Positions 49,223 to 63,912 of a DNA stretch of 64,000 nucleotides are shown one piece after another (within the stretch, counting starts at the first letter, position 1; every line of letters starts with the position of its first letter). A program made the position numbers and the translations under genes. This stretch comes from Mesaphorura yosii (taxonomy: Eukaryota > Arthropoda > Collembola > Poduromorpha > Tullbergiidae): assembly GCA_009869945.1 (NCBI GenBank), contig WIXG01000146.1:62001-126000 (forward strand), in the 5' to 3' direction. The notes under the pieces were generated by a model. It searched no databases. It had not been told where the DNA came from and was given only the letters and a program-made list of their open reading frames with translations.

Positions 49223-50059
49223 TTGAACTGGACTTTAGAGAGAAGCAAAACTCAGCCCATGCCCAAGTTTCACTCATTCAACCAACACGACGGTGTGTTC
49301 GTAGAGATCACACATGCCCGGTCAAAAGAGTACGAGTGTGAGACTGCATTTGAATTCAAAACTAGGACGGAGAGACGGCCAACACGAATTGGGTTGGCTG
49401 GAGTAGAAAATCCTTTGGTCAGTTTTCAGTCTGGTCCAGGATTCATTTCTCTAAATGAATGCAGCAGCGGTAGCAGCAGAGAGGAAAGGAATCAAACACA
49501 TGGACAGACAGAACGGGAAAAAGAGAAAGTTACAAGTCAAATCACTAAAGTCCATTTCCATTTTCTTTCCCTCTGCTCCGACCCGTCATTCTGTATCTAC
49601 GTAAGCCAACGTCTGACGAAGAGGTTCGTTCAGTCGCACTCCATTTTCCATTCTAAATCATTGATACCATGGTCCATGCACAACACAGCTTCGAGCAGAC
49701 AGGCAGGACATGAGCTCGTAGCACGTAGCCATGAGTGGGAGTCGAAGTTATTTAGTTGTCAAAGAAAGAAAGCGATTATATATTGCGATATTATGTGGGC
49801 TCTAAATATGGATTTATTAGAATTTAAAGCCGTGTATCGCGTATCAGACGAGATAAAGGAAGGCTCGATACTGTTGTGGCGACGGATTTTAGTTGCGTGT
49901 GTGACAGATTTGATAAGAAGCTTACGCTTAAATGCACTACGAAATACAAATCCAGGCGCCAGACACTTTCTCTCTCGCATCTTGCGTGGTTACGACAGGA
50001 AAGTTAGCATTGGATCAAGAATTGCGACAGCCAAAATTGTAAATGGCTACCTGAGATGA
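49223..50059 (+). other. Long open frame (278 codons) in neuroligin intron 4, unknown
   Basis: The second-longest uninterrupted frame in the window, on the sense strand of the neuroligin intron. The product is rich in Ser, Arg, Glu and Thr with no signal peptide, no clear membrane span and no domain that I recognise. The first half is polar (SSREERNQTHGQTEREKE), the second more mixed (YRVSDEIKEGSILLWRRIL). No splice partner is evident. It is longer than expected by chance at this base composition, yet not convincingly coding. Confidence 0.2.
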
Positions 50060-52436
50060 TATCCGACAGAACTCACACTTTGCACAAGCCAACCAGATCA
50101 GGTGCCAAATATCTTTGGTTTTAACTCTGGTTAAACGCGTTAAAATGCATTGATTAAATGGCTTTGATGTCAAAACCGTCGTTCATTCAATTTTGCCATC
50201 GATAAATTACAGTCTCTCGCCTTGAAGTCCAATTATCCACTAATAATTGGTTAGCCACCCGTCGAAAATGGTCGCAGTAAAGACAAAGGGATGCCGACCA
50301 CCGATATTAATAATACAATACTCGTGCGCGGTGTCCTGCTTTCACTCGATATAATACACATAAAAGCAATAAATGCTCCGCTTCGGTTGAGCCAAGTAAT
50401 AAATTTCATCACCACCACACGAAATCGCATGACTCCTCAAACATGAAATACGGCTTGATGAAAAATGGCCAGGCAGCAGGCGCACGCCACTGTCAGGCTT
50501 GAGCGGAGCATATTCCGTACATCCGGTGATACAACAATAATAAACAATGCACACAATATGTGATCACTTCACAGAAAGCGGACAGGCAGACTCATCGGCC
50601 ATCATCATCTCATTGCCAGCCAGTTCATAGACAAGAGACAGACTAGCCAGACTACAAAGTCGCATCCATATTCTGCAATAAAGATCAAATGATTTCTATC
50701 GGTCTTTCGCAGGCGATTTGTTCTGCCAGCGCCAGCCACACAAAGTAACAACGTGCGAACTGCCAACATGTTTATGGCTGGTGTAGCATGGACGTCTGCA
50801 ATCTTCAATCGCCCGATGTTTCACATCACAAGGCGGCATGTGTACTTAAAAGTCCTCTGTAATCTAGCACAATTAATATATTTCATTTTATCAACAACAT
50901 TCTCTAGCATTTTTGCTGTTGCTGTTGTTCTGCTATTTCTATTCACATGCAGAGAAAGTTAAAGACCACACTCCCAAACCGTGCAGTTTTACCAGACCAT
51001 GAGACGAGTGCGAGTGCTTAAATTACAGACGGTGCGACACACAACACAATAATACAAATAGGAAGTAGGACTTTCACTCTAAGCACTTTCATTCTCTTAC
51101 TCTGCTCTGACCGTCTGTCCTGCCAACAAGTTAGTCGCATACAATAATTTCCTACTCCGTAAGCAACGCAGCAGTTTGCGTGTTTCACTCTAATTCCTTT
51201 TTTATAACCTGACGACTTTCCATCTTTTGTTTCCACGCATTCTTCTCTTTCAATTTCAGCACTGGCTTTTGCTTTCACTCACTTTCACCATTCCGGTTGT
51301 ATTGTGCTGTATTATGATTGTGGGTGTACGGCACAAAATCAAATTTTCATTTCATGACTTTTTAACAGGATTTTCACGTATCCTTTTCCACTTGAGTCGG
51401 CATCACACATCACAATCGCACTCTGCCTCGCCATTCGCCAAGCATTTTTTCATTTACAACAACATTATTATGCTGCTGCTTCTCGGTGTCGGCGGTGTGA
51501 GTACGCGAGTACCTGCTGTTGGAGTGATTACGATTGCGATTGGCAGGGCTAGCCTGCCTACCTGCTGCCTGCGGTACAATTTAATAATGTGTTACAGTAT
51601 TATTTTATAACTTTGTCACTCTGCGATTACTCGATTATGGCCTCGGCCGTTCCGACACGCCAAATACTCGTAGGCGCGTGTGTAAACACATGAATTATGA
51701 TTGAGGAAATTGCACATTGTAAATCTAAACATAATAAACTTTGACAAATCTCATTTTGGGCATTGCCATTTGCTTTTGCTAGCCACGAATCAGATGGGAA
51801 TGGCGACCTCGTTAGCGCACGGCGCGGTATTTTGTGCACGGTGTAAAATAGGTCTGGCGTGTTCGCATGCGAAGTACTAGTATATGATCTGAAACTCGCG
51901 TAAGCACAGGGCAAAGGCTAAATATTAGAGCACAACGCACAAAGTTGTTATTGGTGGTTACATGCTGGCGTTAAATTTTCTCATGTAATCTTTATGACTC
52001 CTGCGACCCCAAAGGACCCGATTCGAGCCGTTACGTGTTGATTGAGCGAAAAATACAGGGTACAACAGCGAAGCGACCAAGAGCATACTGGGAAACGGTG
52101 AATGTGCGTTTTAAGGGAATTCAGAATTCAGGGTTCATGATTTATCCGAATCAGTTCAGGTGTTGTACTCCGCTTATGGATCGTGTTTTGTAGTTCGAGT
52201 ACGCAACTTTTGCACGCCCGTGTATTTAATGAAGGCCTTCGTACTTCCTTCTCGGAATTCTGACTCGGTCTCTGCATGAGACTCTATAATTAGTTTCTTT
52301 CATGTTCCAGCTACACAAGCAATCAAAATATCGCGAACCGGGCTAATTTTTACTTAATTTACGGACACGCACAATTCAGTTCAGTTCAAAGGGACAGCAA
52401 GGGAATAAGAGCGAGCAAGCGAGCCCCGATCGAGTT

Positions 52437-52467
52437 AGTCGTGACTCACAACTCATGAGTCGCGACT
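52437..52467. repeat. Small hairpin built on TGACTC/GAGTCG half sites
   Basis: AGTCGTGACTC at 52437-52447 pairs with GAGTCGCGACT at 52457-52467 with one wobble, across a 9-base loop. It contains a TGACTCA heptamer. It may be a binding-site palindrome or a chance hairpin. Confidence 0.4.
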
Positions 52468-55400
52468 TTTAACTACTTCAAAGGGAAATTCAATTGGCCG
52501 ACATGTGGAGCTGCCTCGCTGACTTGTGTTGGCAGAGCTTCCAGCGAAATGGTTCATAAATCTTTATGGGCGAACATTTATGATTCATTCGATCCATTTT
52601 CAAATTAATTCGCAATATGTAAATGAATTCCACGGTGTGTGAACCGCATCACGACCAGCGTAAAGGCTTCCTGGCAAAACCAAAACCGAGCGTTTTGATT
52701 ACTCGGTCAACAGAAGGCTGGAATGTAAAACAAAATGAGGCTAATGCTTGCGGTGCGACGATATTCGACGAGAGTTGGAAAGTCTTTCTAATTCCTGCCC
52801 GCTTCAATAAGCAAGCGCAGAACCCACGGAGGCGGCGGTGGCAATGGCAAAGCAAATGGCACCGCGATAGCAGAACATTACAAGCATTCGAAAAGTTGTT
52901 GTAAAACTTTGTATGTCCTAATGAGCCATAACTTAATCCTTTTAATCACTTGAATGGTGGCAGTCCCGACCACTGTGCATAAAGTTTGCACGCTTGTTGT
53001 ACGCAAAATAAGTTGTAAAGTAAAAGTTGTAAGCAAAGGCACATGTTTGGGATAACGCACTCTGTGCCAAAAATAGGCGCGGTTCATTCACTCGTTTGCG
53101 TTGGAAAGGAATGTTTGCGTTGCGCATTTACAAGATTATGAATAAAGCGTAGATTATGAAAATGTTGTTGCTTAATATTTTATCAATTGAACTGCGCCAG
53201 GCAGGCAGAAGAGGCACCAGCCACAACTCGATTTAACTCTTTTAATTGGTTACGCAACACTTCATCTTTACGAGATTATAATTTCCTCGCATGATACTCC
53301 CTGATTTACTGCGAACATTTAATTGTCCTTACTTCATTCGCATTATGCTCACACATTTGTTGAGTGAACGCATAAAGCATGGCACGCGTGCAGCTTCACA
53401 GCTACAGCATTACACAGTCGCATTTGCAAAAAATTTAAACACGCATCCACAACTTTGCATAGTTCAACTCCCTTCGGTGCTTGGACTCGGTACACACTTC
53501 TCCTGTTTGGCCGGAATCGAGTCGGATGGATGCGGACTAGAATTGTATGATGGAAGTTTTATCGACTTTTTATGTTCCGCAGCTTCTCGTTCTCAATTCC
53601 AGTTTTCCTTTTCGGGCAGATTTCCAAAATCTCCTTTCACTACAGATAGAGCGAAAATTCATACTCGCATTTGTACTGTGGGATTAGGTGGCAAAATTTT
53701 CTCCAACCCAACCTTGCCTAATTCCCTAGTACACACGAACAAATTGGAGGAAAACCTTCTTTGAGAAAAAGCTTAACCAGAGTTCCAAACAAGTTTCTTA
53801 ACGGCGCTTCCAGCAACTCGAGCTAATCATCTCAGATTAAAACAAACCTATCATGACAGTTTGAAATGTCTCGCGCAAATTATTCATCTGGTCAGTGACA
53901 AAATAAAGTCACGTCTTGCGCATTATACGGTGCTATTGTGTCAGTTAGTAATTGAAAAGTTCGACCGCATGGGAAGGCATGCCATGGCTCAAAAATGATG
54001 ATTAAATCTTTATAACCGCATAACCTGCTGTCCAACATGTCGTCGACCGTAGAATCATGCCATGAAAATGAATATGTCTATCATCGCAAGTGAGAGCCAG
54101 CCCTCACAAAATGTTCACGCATCGCCTGTCATACCTGTCAGTTGTGAAACTACTACGCGTACTCGAGCGCAAGTACAAGTGTGGATGTGAGTGAGTGCAT
54201 TTGAATGATAAGTCATTCCATCATAAAAAGTTCCAAAATCGTGCGATCAAACAACCCACAGTAAAATGTGTAAAGTGTAATATGCCATAAGAATTCGTAT
54301 GGAAACGAAAAGTACTCGTATTTCCAAAAAGCCTCAGACCGAAGCAATATAAAATCCATTTTTAGAGAGTAGACACGAATGTGAATGCGAATCCATTGAG
54401 CAAATCGGATACGGCGAACTCGGTTTATATTTTCCTTCCTGCAATGCAAGCCAGCGTCCATCGCAATCGCAGACGCTGTCAATGCGAAATGTGAGGACAG
54501 CGATACGAAGCTGGCCTGAAAGCTTTTGATGCTATTTATATTGAAGTAGAAGAGCTCCCTTCACTCTGAACCCCTGAGATATGTGTGCGTTTGCAAAGTA
54601 TGGGATTTTCTGATATCGGGAATTTGGATATTGGATTTAAATTGCTTTGAAGTCGTTTCATGTCACCGCACTGTGCACGAACGCCATAATCTTGTGCATC
54701 TCGTGCATTCTGAAAGGTAAACACCCGCAAATATTACGCGTTGCGGTTTAAGTCTCCAAGTGAGTACGAAATATGATCAGATAGATGTTACAAAGGTTTT
54801 TGAAGAGTGCTCAAGTGTACGTGGGCAGCAAAAATGTCAGCTCCTAAATTCAAATCAGGGGTGAAAATGAAACTCATCACACTCGCACCGCCGCATTACA
54901 ATCGAAAGAAGGCTAAGTCTTGTGAGAATGGCCACATCATAAAACTGTGTAGTGAGTATTTATTTCATGGCTTTTGGCTCGGGGTCGCGATTTCCTGCTT
55001 TGGCATGGTGAGATTTGGCAATTTTTTGGAAATTGATCTCTGCCAACCACATCCCCAATATTTAGTGCATGTTGTGATCTAGTTTTAAAACAGACCAGAG
55101 TAGACCAGACGAGACCAAGTCTTTCTCATCTTTACATGCATCGGTTTCAATACAACAACGATATAGTTAGCGCAGCTTATAAGGCTTGAAAGCAATTTGC
55201 TTTTTGCCAACTATCGATTCCTTCTTTCTTGAATTTTTCGCCTCGCGGATGGTTCAACTCATCTCTTCTCTTCCGAAATGCTTTTCCCTGCCGCTTCCAA
55301 TGTGAAAGCGGCGACTGGCATTGTACAGGCTTCTCGCTCCATCTTATTTCCCACTGTCTCGCTGTATGATGTGGGCCCACGGAGTTTCCTGTTCCTATCC

Positions 55401-56721
55401 CGCAGTACGGAGCTCCATTTTCCAGTTATGGCCAACCGTCCATTCATCTTTGTCTATTTATCCTCTCTTCTGAGCGAAACACAAAAAACCGAACTGTAGA
55501 GAGCTGATTCTCTTATGCGGCCACCGTTTTGGAATGGATTGAATACTGGCGAACGTCGCTAGCTAATGAAATGTGGGCCAAGACCTCAAACATTAGTTCT
55601 ACTCTGCAGTCGGTGAATCCAGTGAATCGTGTGACTAGAGCTAAAATCCGAGTGCCGAGTGCTAAGAATTAAGAACCAAATTCTGTCACTCCAAGCGTAC
55701 TCTGAGGAATGTGCTAAATCTTATTAAATGGCAAGTCAATTCACAATTCAGTCCAATTTCGTCAGTCAAATGCTGCGCTGCAGATTCGCACTGCAGCACA
55801 GCAAGAACTATGAGCCAAGCCACGAGTCATGGTATTAATATTAATACTTGAGCTGACTCTTCACTCCATCCGATCTTTCACGCAGAGCAGTAGCAAAACC
55901 ATTTATTTTAATAATGCATATTGAAAGGAACCTACTTTTCCCGGTTGCTTTCCTCGACGCAGATGATTTATGGGTTTGCAACAACTAATACACTTCTCAA
56001 TTCATGATAATAAATTTATTCCGAACAATTTTTCTCGTTCTTCCATTCCGACTCCATTCCAGCAATTGGCACTGGCACTACTCTGCTCTGCTCTGCTGAT
56101 ATTGGCATGACTGGTCTGCACTTCATAAACTTACTGGCAAGCAGGAAGCACCAGACATGAAGTAATTTTCTATTTCTGAGAATAAATATTTTATTCTGCT
56201 GAGCAAGTGCACGTGGACCAGCAACAATGCAATCTATAGCTAGTCAAGCCATAAATAAACCTCGCTCCGCCATAACACTGCAGCGAGGTTCACAGACGTG
56301 AATCTTGACTTAATTATAAAATCTTGGTGAAAATACATTTTAAATTCTTCCTACCAGGGTGCTACAAACCATTATTTCTACAGAATCAGAAACCGAAGCT
56401 TTGCGTATCGAGAACGCCTAGCCAGCGTTTCTAAATTAAAAAAAATATGAGCGGAAAAATGGCGGAGGGAATCCTCAGAAAAGATTTTTCGTTGTAATTA
56501 ATACTGAGCGCTTTTTCGTACAAACTCATTTCATTGCACAGGCTTCATTCTGGGGGACATTTCATACTTTTAAATAATAATACTGAACTTTTCCGGGAGG
56601 TACGTGATGTGTGCATGCGTTGTCGTAGTTATGAGTTGAGTTTGCATTCCATGAAGGCAGGAATGAAATTTTCTGTGCTATCCGCAAGGCGAATACCATT
56701 GCCCTGTCAGCCAGACTGCAA

Positions 56722-56768
56722 GAAGCATGCAGCATGCAGCAGATAAGTGTGCAGTGCAGTGCAGTTTG
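56722..56768. repeat. GCAGCAT/GCAGT short tandem repeats
   Basis: AAGCATGCAGCATGCAGCAG followed by GTGCAGTGCAGTGCAGT, two adjoining short microsatellites. Confidence 0.7.
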
Positions 56769-59700
56769 CGTTAATTAAATGTTCTGTGCGCTAATTAAAT
56801 AGAAAAGTACGATGAGGGAAAGAGGACGAGCAATTCGTGGAGTCGCAACGCATTGCACATGGACTGCACTTGAGGCGCGTTTATAAAGTGAAAGGCTAAA
56901 TTAAATTGACTTCTGCTTCTAGCAGACTTCAACTGGGCTGGCTTTTTTCCTTTCTGCTCTTTGTGGTGTGATGCTCGCTCTCTGCATGGAACATGGGCGT
57001 TTGATGCGGAAGTTGAAAGGTTGCATGTTGGTGGCATTCATTGGAGAAAGCATAATTCAACTCACAAGGCAATTACAAATAGTTGGCTATTTTACATGCA
57101 TTAACCACACAGCGCTAAGCGCGATGAATTTAAATTCGTCTGCTTTTTAAACTGCTCATAAAAAGACCTTACAAGTCTTTCGCACCATTTTGCTTATGAA
57201 TCTGTATTGCGTGATGGAATGATGAATATTAAGAACATTGCATGCAGTCATTTCTTCGTGTGCTTGTCGCTCTTGAATATTTAGCCCCATTACAAAGGGT
57301 TATTTGCTTTCATTTTCCAAGGTTTCCACTGAATACGCTCAGGCATCAGTCCTAATCGAGATTGCCCCTGCCGTTTCGTGTTCTGCGAATAATAATTTAC
57401 ATAATCCACTACTACGAATAGCTGCGCAATAATCTGTGCTCCATTTGTTCTACAAATATTTGCCAAGCGACTTCTTTGGATAACGAGACGAGCGACTCAT
57501 TTTAATATTCAAAATTAATATGGGGATGACTTTTGAATTCACGCAACCTTACGCTCAAGCACGATTGCTCAAAGTTCATTACGGGTGTAATTAATACATC
57601 TTCTGGATCAAAGGGCAGCAGCGCTGTAATTCGAATACTTGTGGGAAGATACCACGATTTTGGTACGAATCTGTTTATAATTAGAATCAGTGGAGCAAAC
57701 GGAGCTTTGTATTTCAAACGGGTAATGCTGTAAAATGCATGGGCATACAGATGCAAATAACAACTACAAAACAGAAGAGATATGTTGTTATTGATCCTGT
57801 TGAAAGAATAATGATAATGGGAAGTTTAATATTATCAAAATATTTGCAGTCATCTTGTTTACCTTCAAAATCTCAAACCTTAATTAAAGTTGTAATTACT
57901 GCTACTGCCAGCACTTGTAGCTATTTCGGCGTCAGGTGAAATATTCAGGGGGAGAAAGGTCAAAACTGAAGAGTTAACGGATTTATGTCTTATCCTTTTG
58001 TTATGACTGATAAGAGCATGAGACAAACTGTGGTCCAATGCCACCCAATCAGCAGTAAGGCGAAGTCTGCGCTGACTCCGTGTCCCGTGTCAAGACTTCT
58101 CTGCCGTAGCCCTTCCATAATTCTATATACAACTCCACATGACTGACTTAGTACTGCTGCTGCTACCGCCAGCCTGGAGGTGGTACCGTGGCAAGGCACA
58201 AAGTCCCTGTCTTTGTTATGTCTCCAAGTTTTATTTTAATCTACTTAGTCGACCTCGGTGCGTACGAATTTTCGCAGATACAAGCGAGGCAGGCACAAAA
58301 CTTCGTCTACCCGACCCAGGCTTAGAGTTCAGGTTCGGCGCACATTGTTTACCAGGATAATTTATTCCCCACAGAAGAAGCACGGAAATTTCCTCATGCG
58401 TTTAACTTTCTCCTCGCAAACAAGTACAAGCAGCGGGGACATGGTCGGAGGTCGTATTTTGCGATTGGTCGCTCCGAGCTGATGCTACGGCTACACAAAT
58501 ACCGTGTCAACCGTGAACGGGCAAAGACCATGCTGGGAGACAAGTTCCTGCGCTGCTCCGCTGCTGGTCTTATTATTTTTTCGTCTTCGTCTGACTGACT
58601 GAGCGACCGAGTAAAGGAAAGAAAAACTCATCTATTCACTAAAATGCTAAACTGTCCTTTACCACGTAGTAAACCAAGCAAGAAACAAGATTGCACACAT
58701 GAGACTTGGCATGGCATTTTAGAGTATGCTGCTGGTTTCCAACGCTGTACTTGGTTTACAGCGCTTATTTCTAAACTACACGTCGCATTATTATTGCCAA
58801 TGATTTTGTTGATGATGACTCTGTCCTATCCCAAAATAACAAGGAAACCGTGCACTCGGCGAGTGCCCTGACTCGGGCACCATTCTTCCTCTTGCACTCA
58901 CGCACCGGTAGGCCAAGTACGCTCGTAATACGGAGTTAGTTCAAGTCTCTCACGCTCTGTTTGCTTTTCTTATTGCTTGTTCTACCACGTAATAACTTTC
59001 CTCGCGTTTAATACTGGTGGGAGAATGGCGGCAGAGGCAAGGACAGGAATACACGGGTACAAGACGTACGTGCAGTGTACACATGATATATGACGTACAA
59101 AACTAGGAACCAGCCAAGCAATCGTTGCTTGTCAGAATCCTCTCCAAAAAAAGACGAAATAATTTTCTTTAGCCGGCTGGTAAATTGCTAAAAATAAGAA
59201 ATAGCTGGCCAACCACTTGTGCATTGTGCAGCTGTGGCTTGTATTGACTGTGTTGTCTTGGTCTGAGAGTCTTGACCTCAAAGCTTGGTACTTGCTGCGT
59301 TACCTCACTGCAATCATCGTCCTCATAAATCGGGATCGCCGGATGTAACAGTAACCGGGTTACGATAGTCGGGTTGTTGCTGCTGCTGCGTGGGTAGTAA
59401 TTGAATAAATTGTCCTAAGGTTAAAAATCTGAACCGAAATTGCTCGGCCTCAATTACGAGTGTGGGTTTCCAGAATAGATTTCAAGATTAGATTCTGTAA
59501 GGGCCCTGAGATCAGAACTCCCGCTTCAGTGCACCGGCACGGGTTTATACAGGAGAAATGAACTTTATTCCACCATAAAAATATAATTACATTACAGCCA
59601 TTTGCTGGAGAGTTAGAAGAGCAGCAGAATGTTGCTGAGCATGGCTTTACGAGAGTCAGAGTCTGACTGCTTCCTTCGTGGTCGTAAAACCAATCTCGTG

Positions 59701-62700
59701 AAATTGAAATATTAAAAGTGCACAAGAGCATGATTGAAGAAGGCTCTTAAAAGTTAATACCACGACTCCAATAGTGCTTAATCTAAAGTACGTAATCCAG
59801 CCCATGAAGTGAGACTTAAATCTCAGCATAGCACTTGTGCATTCACTTAATTTCTGAATTACTTCCTCGTGAATCACGTAAGGAGCTTAAATTAATCTTA
59901 GTCAGTCAGTGCACCGCACGCCAGGCAGGGAAAGCACGTGTCGTATGCATAAACAAGATCATAACACAACAGCAACGTTCTCATCGTCTTGAATTTTTAA
60001 GCTTCACCGCCAAGAACCCACCACAATATTAGACTAGACTTAACTTTCTTCCTCGGAGCATCGAGCATCGCGAGTTTACATTTCCATTCTGGGTCACAAC
60101 AACATCGCCGTCCAATGAAAATCAATTTTCTTTTTAGCAAAAAATTCCGTTTAACTATGTCGAAACATAATTCAGTAGAGTCTCTTTGCTCGAGTAAACA
60201 GTCTTGTACACAGTACACATGTATGCACAAGAAAGTTTCTCTCATCCTACATTAAGCGAACATGAACATGGTTTTGGACGCGGACGGTTGAGCCAACGCA
60301 TCGACGAATGGATTCCATGTGTATTTAACTCAAGTGCGTAGTCTACGTAGACCGCCACAAGACGCATTAACATTTCTATGCTGATGGAGTAATGGTTAAT
60401 AGTTTCGTCAACAACACGAGAAAGGCGGACGCGGACGGCAGCTGAGAGAAAATGCACGGATATTCCTCGCATATATTTTTAGGAAAGAAAATGTGAAAAC
60501 ATTGATTTTCTCTTCAGAAAATCTTGGATGACTTTCGGGCAATGTACTTGTGTTTTTCAAGTTTGGTCTCAGCACTTGAGAACTCGACGCAGGCCTTTTA
60601 CGAGCCACTCTTTACAAGCCCTGGTCGCCTTGCACGACCAATAAACCTTGCGGACATGAACACTCACGACGGGGTCATGTGTCGTGTTGACGTTTGTCTC
60701 AGTAATTCAAGAATCTCATTTCTCGGTTTATGTTTAGCAGTAAGTAATTGGATGGTTTCTCTAAACCAAATCTTTCCACCGCATTGAAAACCGGAACGGG
60801 AATGATGATGAGAACTCAAAACAAAATGATGGGCACGAACAAGGAGGTTTTAATGAAAGGTCCAGTGAAAATTGATTGCAAACATGCTCAGCATATGAGT
60901 TGGTAGCAAAGCGCTGCGCAAATCTGGGCAACGAAGAAATGAACTTTTCATCTAATCATCCCGACATCATGATCTTGTCCTGTCTTTCGCTTTCGTCGTG
61001 TTGAGGGTCTATCAGAGAGTATTAAGAAATAGCAAATGAAAAGGTACGAGTGTGAGACAGCGAGACATGTAGACATGTTCATTTTGTACCATTCTTCTCT
61101 TCGCAGCATAATGCATGAGAAAAATCTGAAATTGAACCTTCATTCGAGCGCGTGGCATCACGGTAAAGGCACTGCAAATGGGATTGTAATGAAAAGAAGG
61201 AAAGATTGTGGAGAAAATTCCAAAGAAGCGTGTGTAGTACATTGCATTGGTTTCAATAATTCTTGGAGCAAGACGAAAATGAAATATTTTCTCTCTTGTG
61301 CCCCACGTTCCTTTCTCCTCTTACACTTGAAGTATTACTTTTCATCTTTGTAATGCCAAATCGAAAGAGCAACAGCAGCGAGAGAGACCGGCTGATTTTA
61401 AGTTGAGAGATTTGCTGTACTCTGCCTTCTTATTAAGGCCTTGGTTGCTTTCTTCATCAATCGAGAAACGGCACGAGAGTGCGAGTCCAAACAGAAGTTG
61501 AGTGCTCATCATCTCTGTCTATTGTATCGCACAGTCAAGAAACAGCAAAATAACTCTTGCACCGTGTACACATGAAGAATTTCTACATTTCACAATGATT
61601 CACGAGCACATTCAACCAGCATCCAGCAGAATCTTAGCAAATAGTAGTACATTACGTACGAAATGCTTGCTTATTAACAGCACGGCGATACTGCTCGGCT
61701 GCTGCCACCGCTGCCGCTGCGCGATTATGCCTTTTGTTTTTGCTTCGATGTACACAGCCAGCCGTTCGTCTTATTATTATGATGATCATTATTAACAATG
61801 TAGCAGAATGCTATTAGAAAGAGAAAACCTTTATTTCACCACTGAACTAAAAGCAGCACTCGGCGAGCAGCGAGCAAGTAAGCGAGGCCGCTTCTCCGTC
61901 TTATTATATAGAAATCATAAGAAATGGGAAAAGACTGATGTGAGTGAGTGAACTGAACCAAAAAAGAAGTTATTTCTTCTCCTTTGCGTACGTTCATTCT
62001 GTTAATACTGCATTAGTTCACTAGACTACTTTTTCTATTCGCCTTCTATTTGCTTTCTTCTTCACTTTCCTTCCGCACTGTCGATGCTGCTGTGCTCCAG
62101 TGCCAGTGACGATTGTGACTAAGCGACCGAGCAGGCAGCATCTCAGACATTCATTTTCCACACTTGCCTCTCTCAAAAATTCTCATCACGTTTTCTACAT
62201 TTGAACCTTTGGTTTCTGCCATCTTACACTCGCACGCGCTTTATGTGGCCTGCCCTGGTCTGGTCTGGCCATCACCAACTGGAGACACGACTGCGACTGC
62301 AACTTCGACTACGAAAAGAGCTCGTGAAAATGAACTCGGTGTGATTCTTCATGTTCTCTCTCTTAACCTTTGGATTATTATCCTGCCGCTATTATATGCT
62401 TGGCTACTTTGATATTAGTACCATTATTACCACTACCACAGTCTTGCCTGGTCTAGGCAATGGCGAGTTCGAATTCTGTTCACAATGGATCACGCAGCCA
62501 CGCACGACGACGACCGGCCAACCAACCAGGAGCGTCAGCAGGACGTACGCGAGAGCGATTGCAGAACACACAAAAATATATTACATTAGACATATGCGAT
62601 TCTCAAACTTAAACTTTGATTCCAATTCTTCACATCCTTTACTTGCCATTTATCAAAGAGAAAGCGCGGCTCGGTCGAAGAATGAAATAACTTGGTAAAT

Positions 62701-63495
62701 GGTAAATGGCAAGGCATGGAGCGGCACGCGCACTTTGTGCTGCAAGCAGCGTACAAGATGGTTCTTCTTCCCTTCTATTTGCAATATATTACCACACCGA
62801 ACTGTTCCGTTGTTTGCCGCGAATTCCTTCCATTATACGTACATTTTTCCAAAGTTATTTCCAGTCATAAATAATGCCGAGGATAATAAACCACCAAACG
62901 GAGATCAGACCCGAAAGGTGAACGCATACAACTGAGGAAGCGGCTCCTTATTTATCACCAGGATTGCGAGAAATTGCTCCGAATCCAGTTAAAATGAAAG
63001 AGAGCAGGAGAAACTCAGATTCGACTTAATTCTGCTCAGGCGAGCCACACGCACGCACGCTAGGATTCTTTTCCTGTTTTGTCAACATGATTCAATTGTT
63101 GACAAATATCATTTCATTTATTATGCTTGCAGTCATTTGCTGCTCTGCACTTTACTGATCCAAGTCTATAAATCATGTGCTCCAGGTGCATTACAAAGCA
63201 ATAAACTACAAAGTCATAGCTTATCCAAAGTATCTACGAAATGGTAACTCATAGAACTTGTACTTTATGTCCTTGTTTCTATTTATACATGATGTGCTCA
63301 AGAATTCAAATGCTTGCAAACACCGTAACGTTATTGAAAAAATACAATAACATTTTGCTTTCATGATCTTGTAAACGGTGCTGATTTGCCTCAATGTCAG
63401 CGATGTTCAAATGATTACAAAACAAGTTCCTTTTTGATGTTTGTGTAATATTTGTAAATAGTTTTGTCAGTTCCTTTCACACTGTCCCAGAATTA

Positions 63496-63912
63496 ATGAC
63501 TGAGGGCTGCTCATGGTTTAAATCAACGAAGGAACACGCTACTGTAATTAAATATAGATTACGAAGGGGAAATACTCTGTATCTCATTGCATCTAGTGGC
63601 CGCAATAAAACTACGGAGGCAGAAATCACCAAATACCTGAATAATATGCAGCGCAAAAACTGGCGAAGTTTCGACACATTTCGAAAGTATCAAAGTTCTC
63701 TTTGGCTTGTTGCGAGTGTGAATAATGACTGTCAAGATGGATCATGTACATGCCCAGTATTTTTTAAAGCATACATCTGCAAGCATGTTTTGGGAATTGC
63801 AATTTTTAAGAAATGGCTTGTACTACCGGAAGAAGCCAAGGCCATACCAATTGGCCAAAAACGTAAAAGAGGTCGTCCCACCATCGCTAAGAAAGCACTT
63901 TTGGTTCAATAA
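63496..63912 (+). pseudogene. MULE-type transposase C-terminal fragment with SWIM zinc finger
   Basis: 138 residues from the first Met; the frame is open a further 27 codons upstream but without family-like sequence. The SWIM zinc finger reads CTCPVFFKAYICKH (C-x-C-x10-C-x-H), preceded by SSLWLVASVNNDCQDGS and followed by VLGIAIFKKWLVLPEEAKAIP and a basic tail (IGQKRKRGRPTIAKK). This arrangement is the C terminus of Mutator-like (MULE) transposases, where SWIM binds DNA. The catalytic DDE part is absent upstream in the window, so the copy is N-terminally truncated, or its earlier part lies in an exon I cannot see. The stop TAA lies inside an AATAAA (63908-63913). It is oriented as the neuroligin gene whose intron it occupies. 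Confidence 0.75.
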
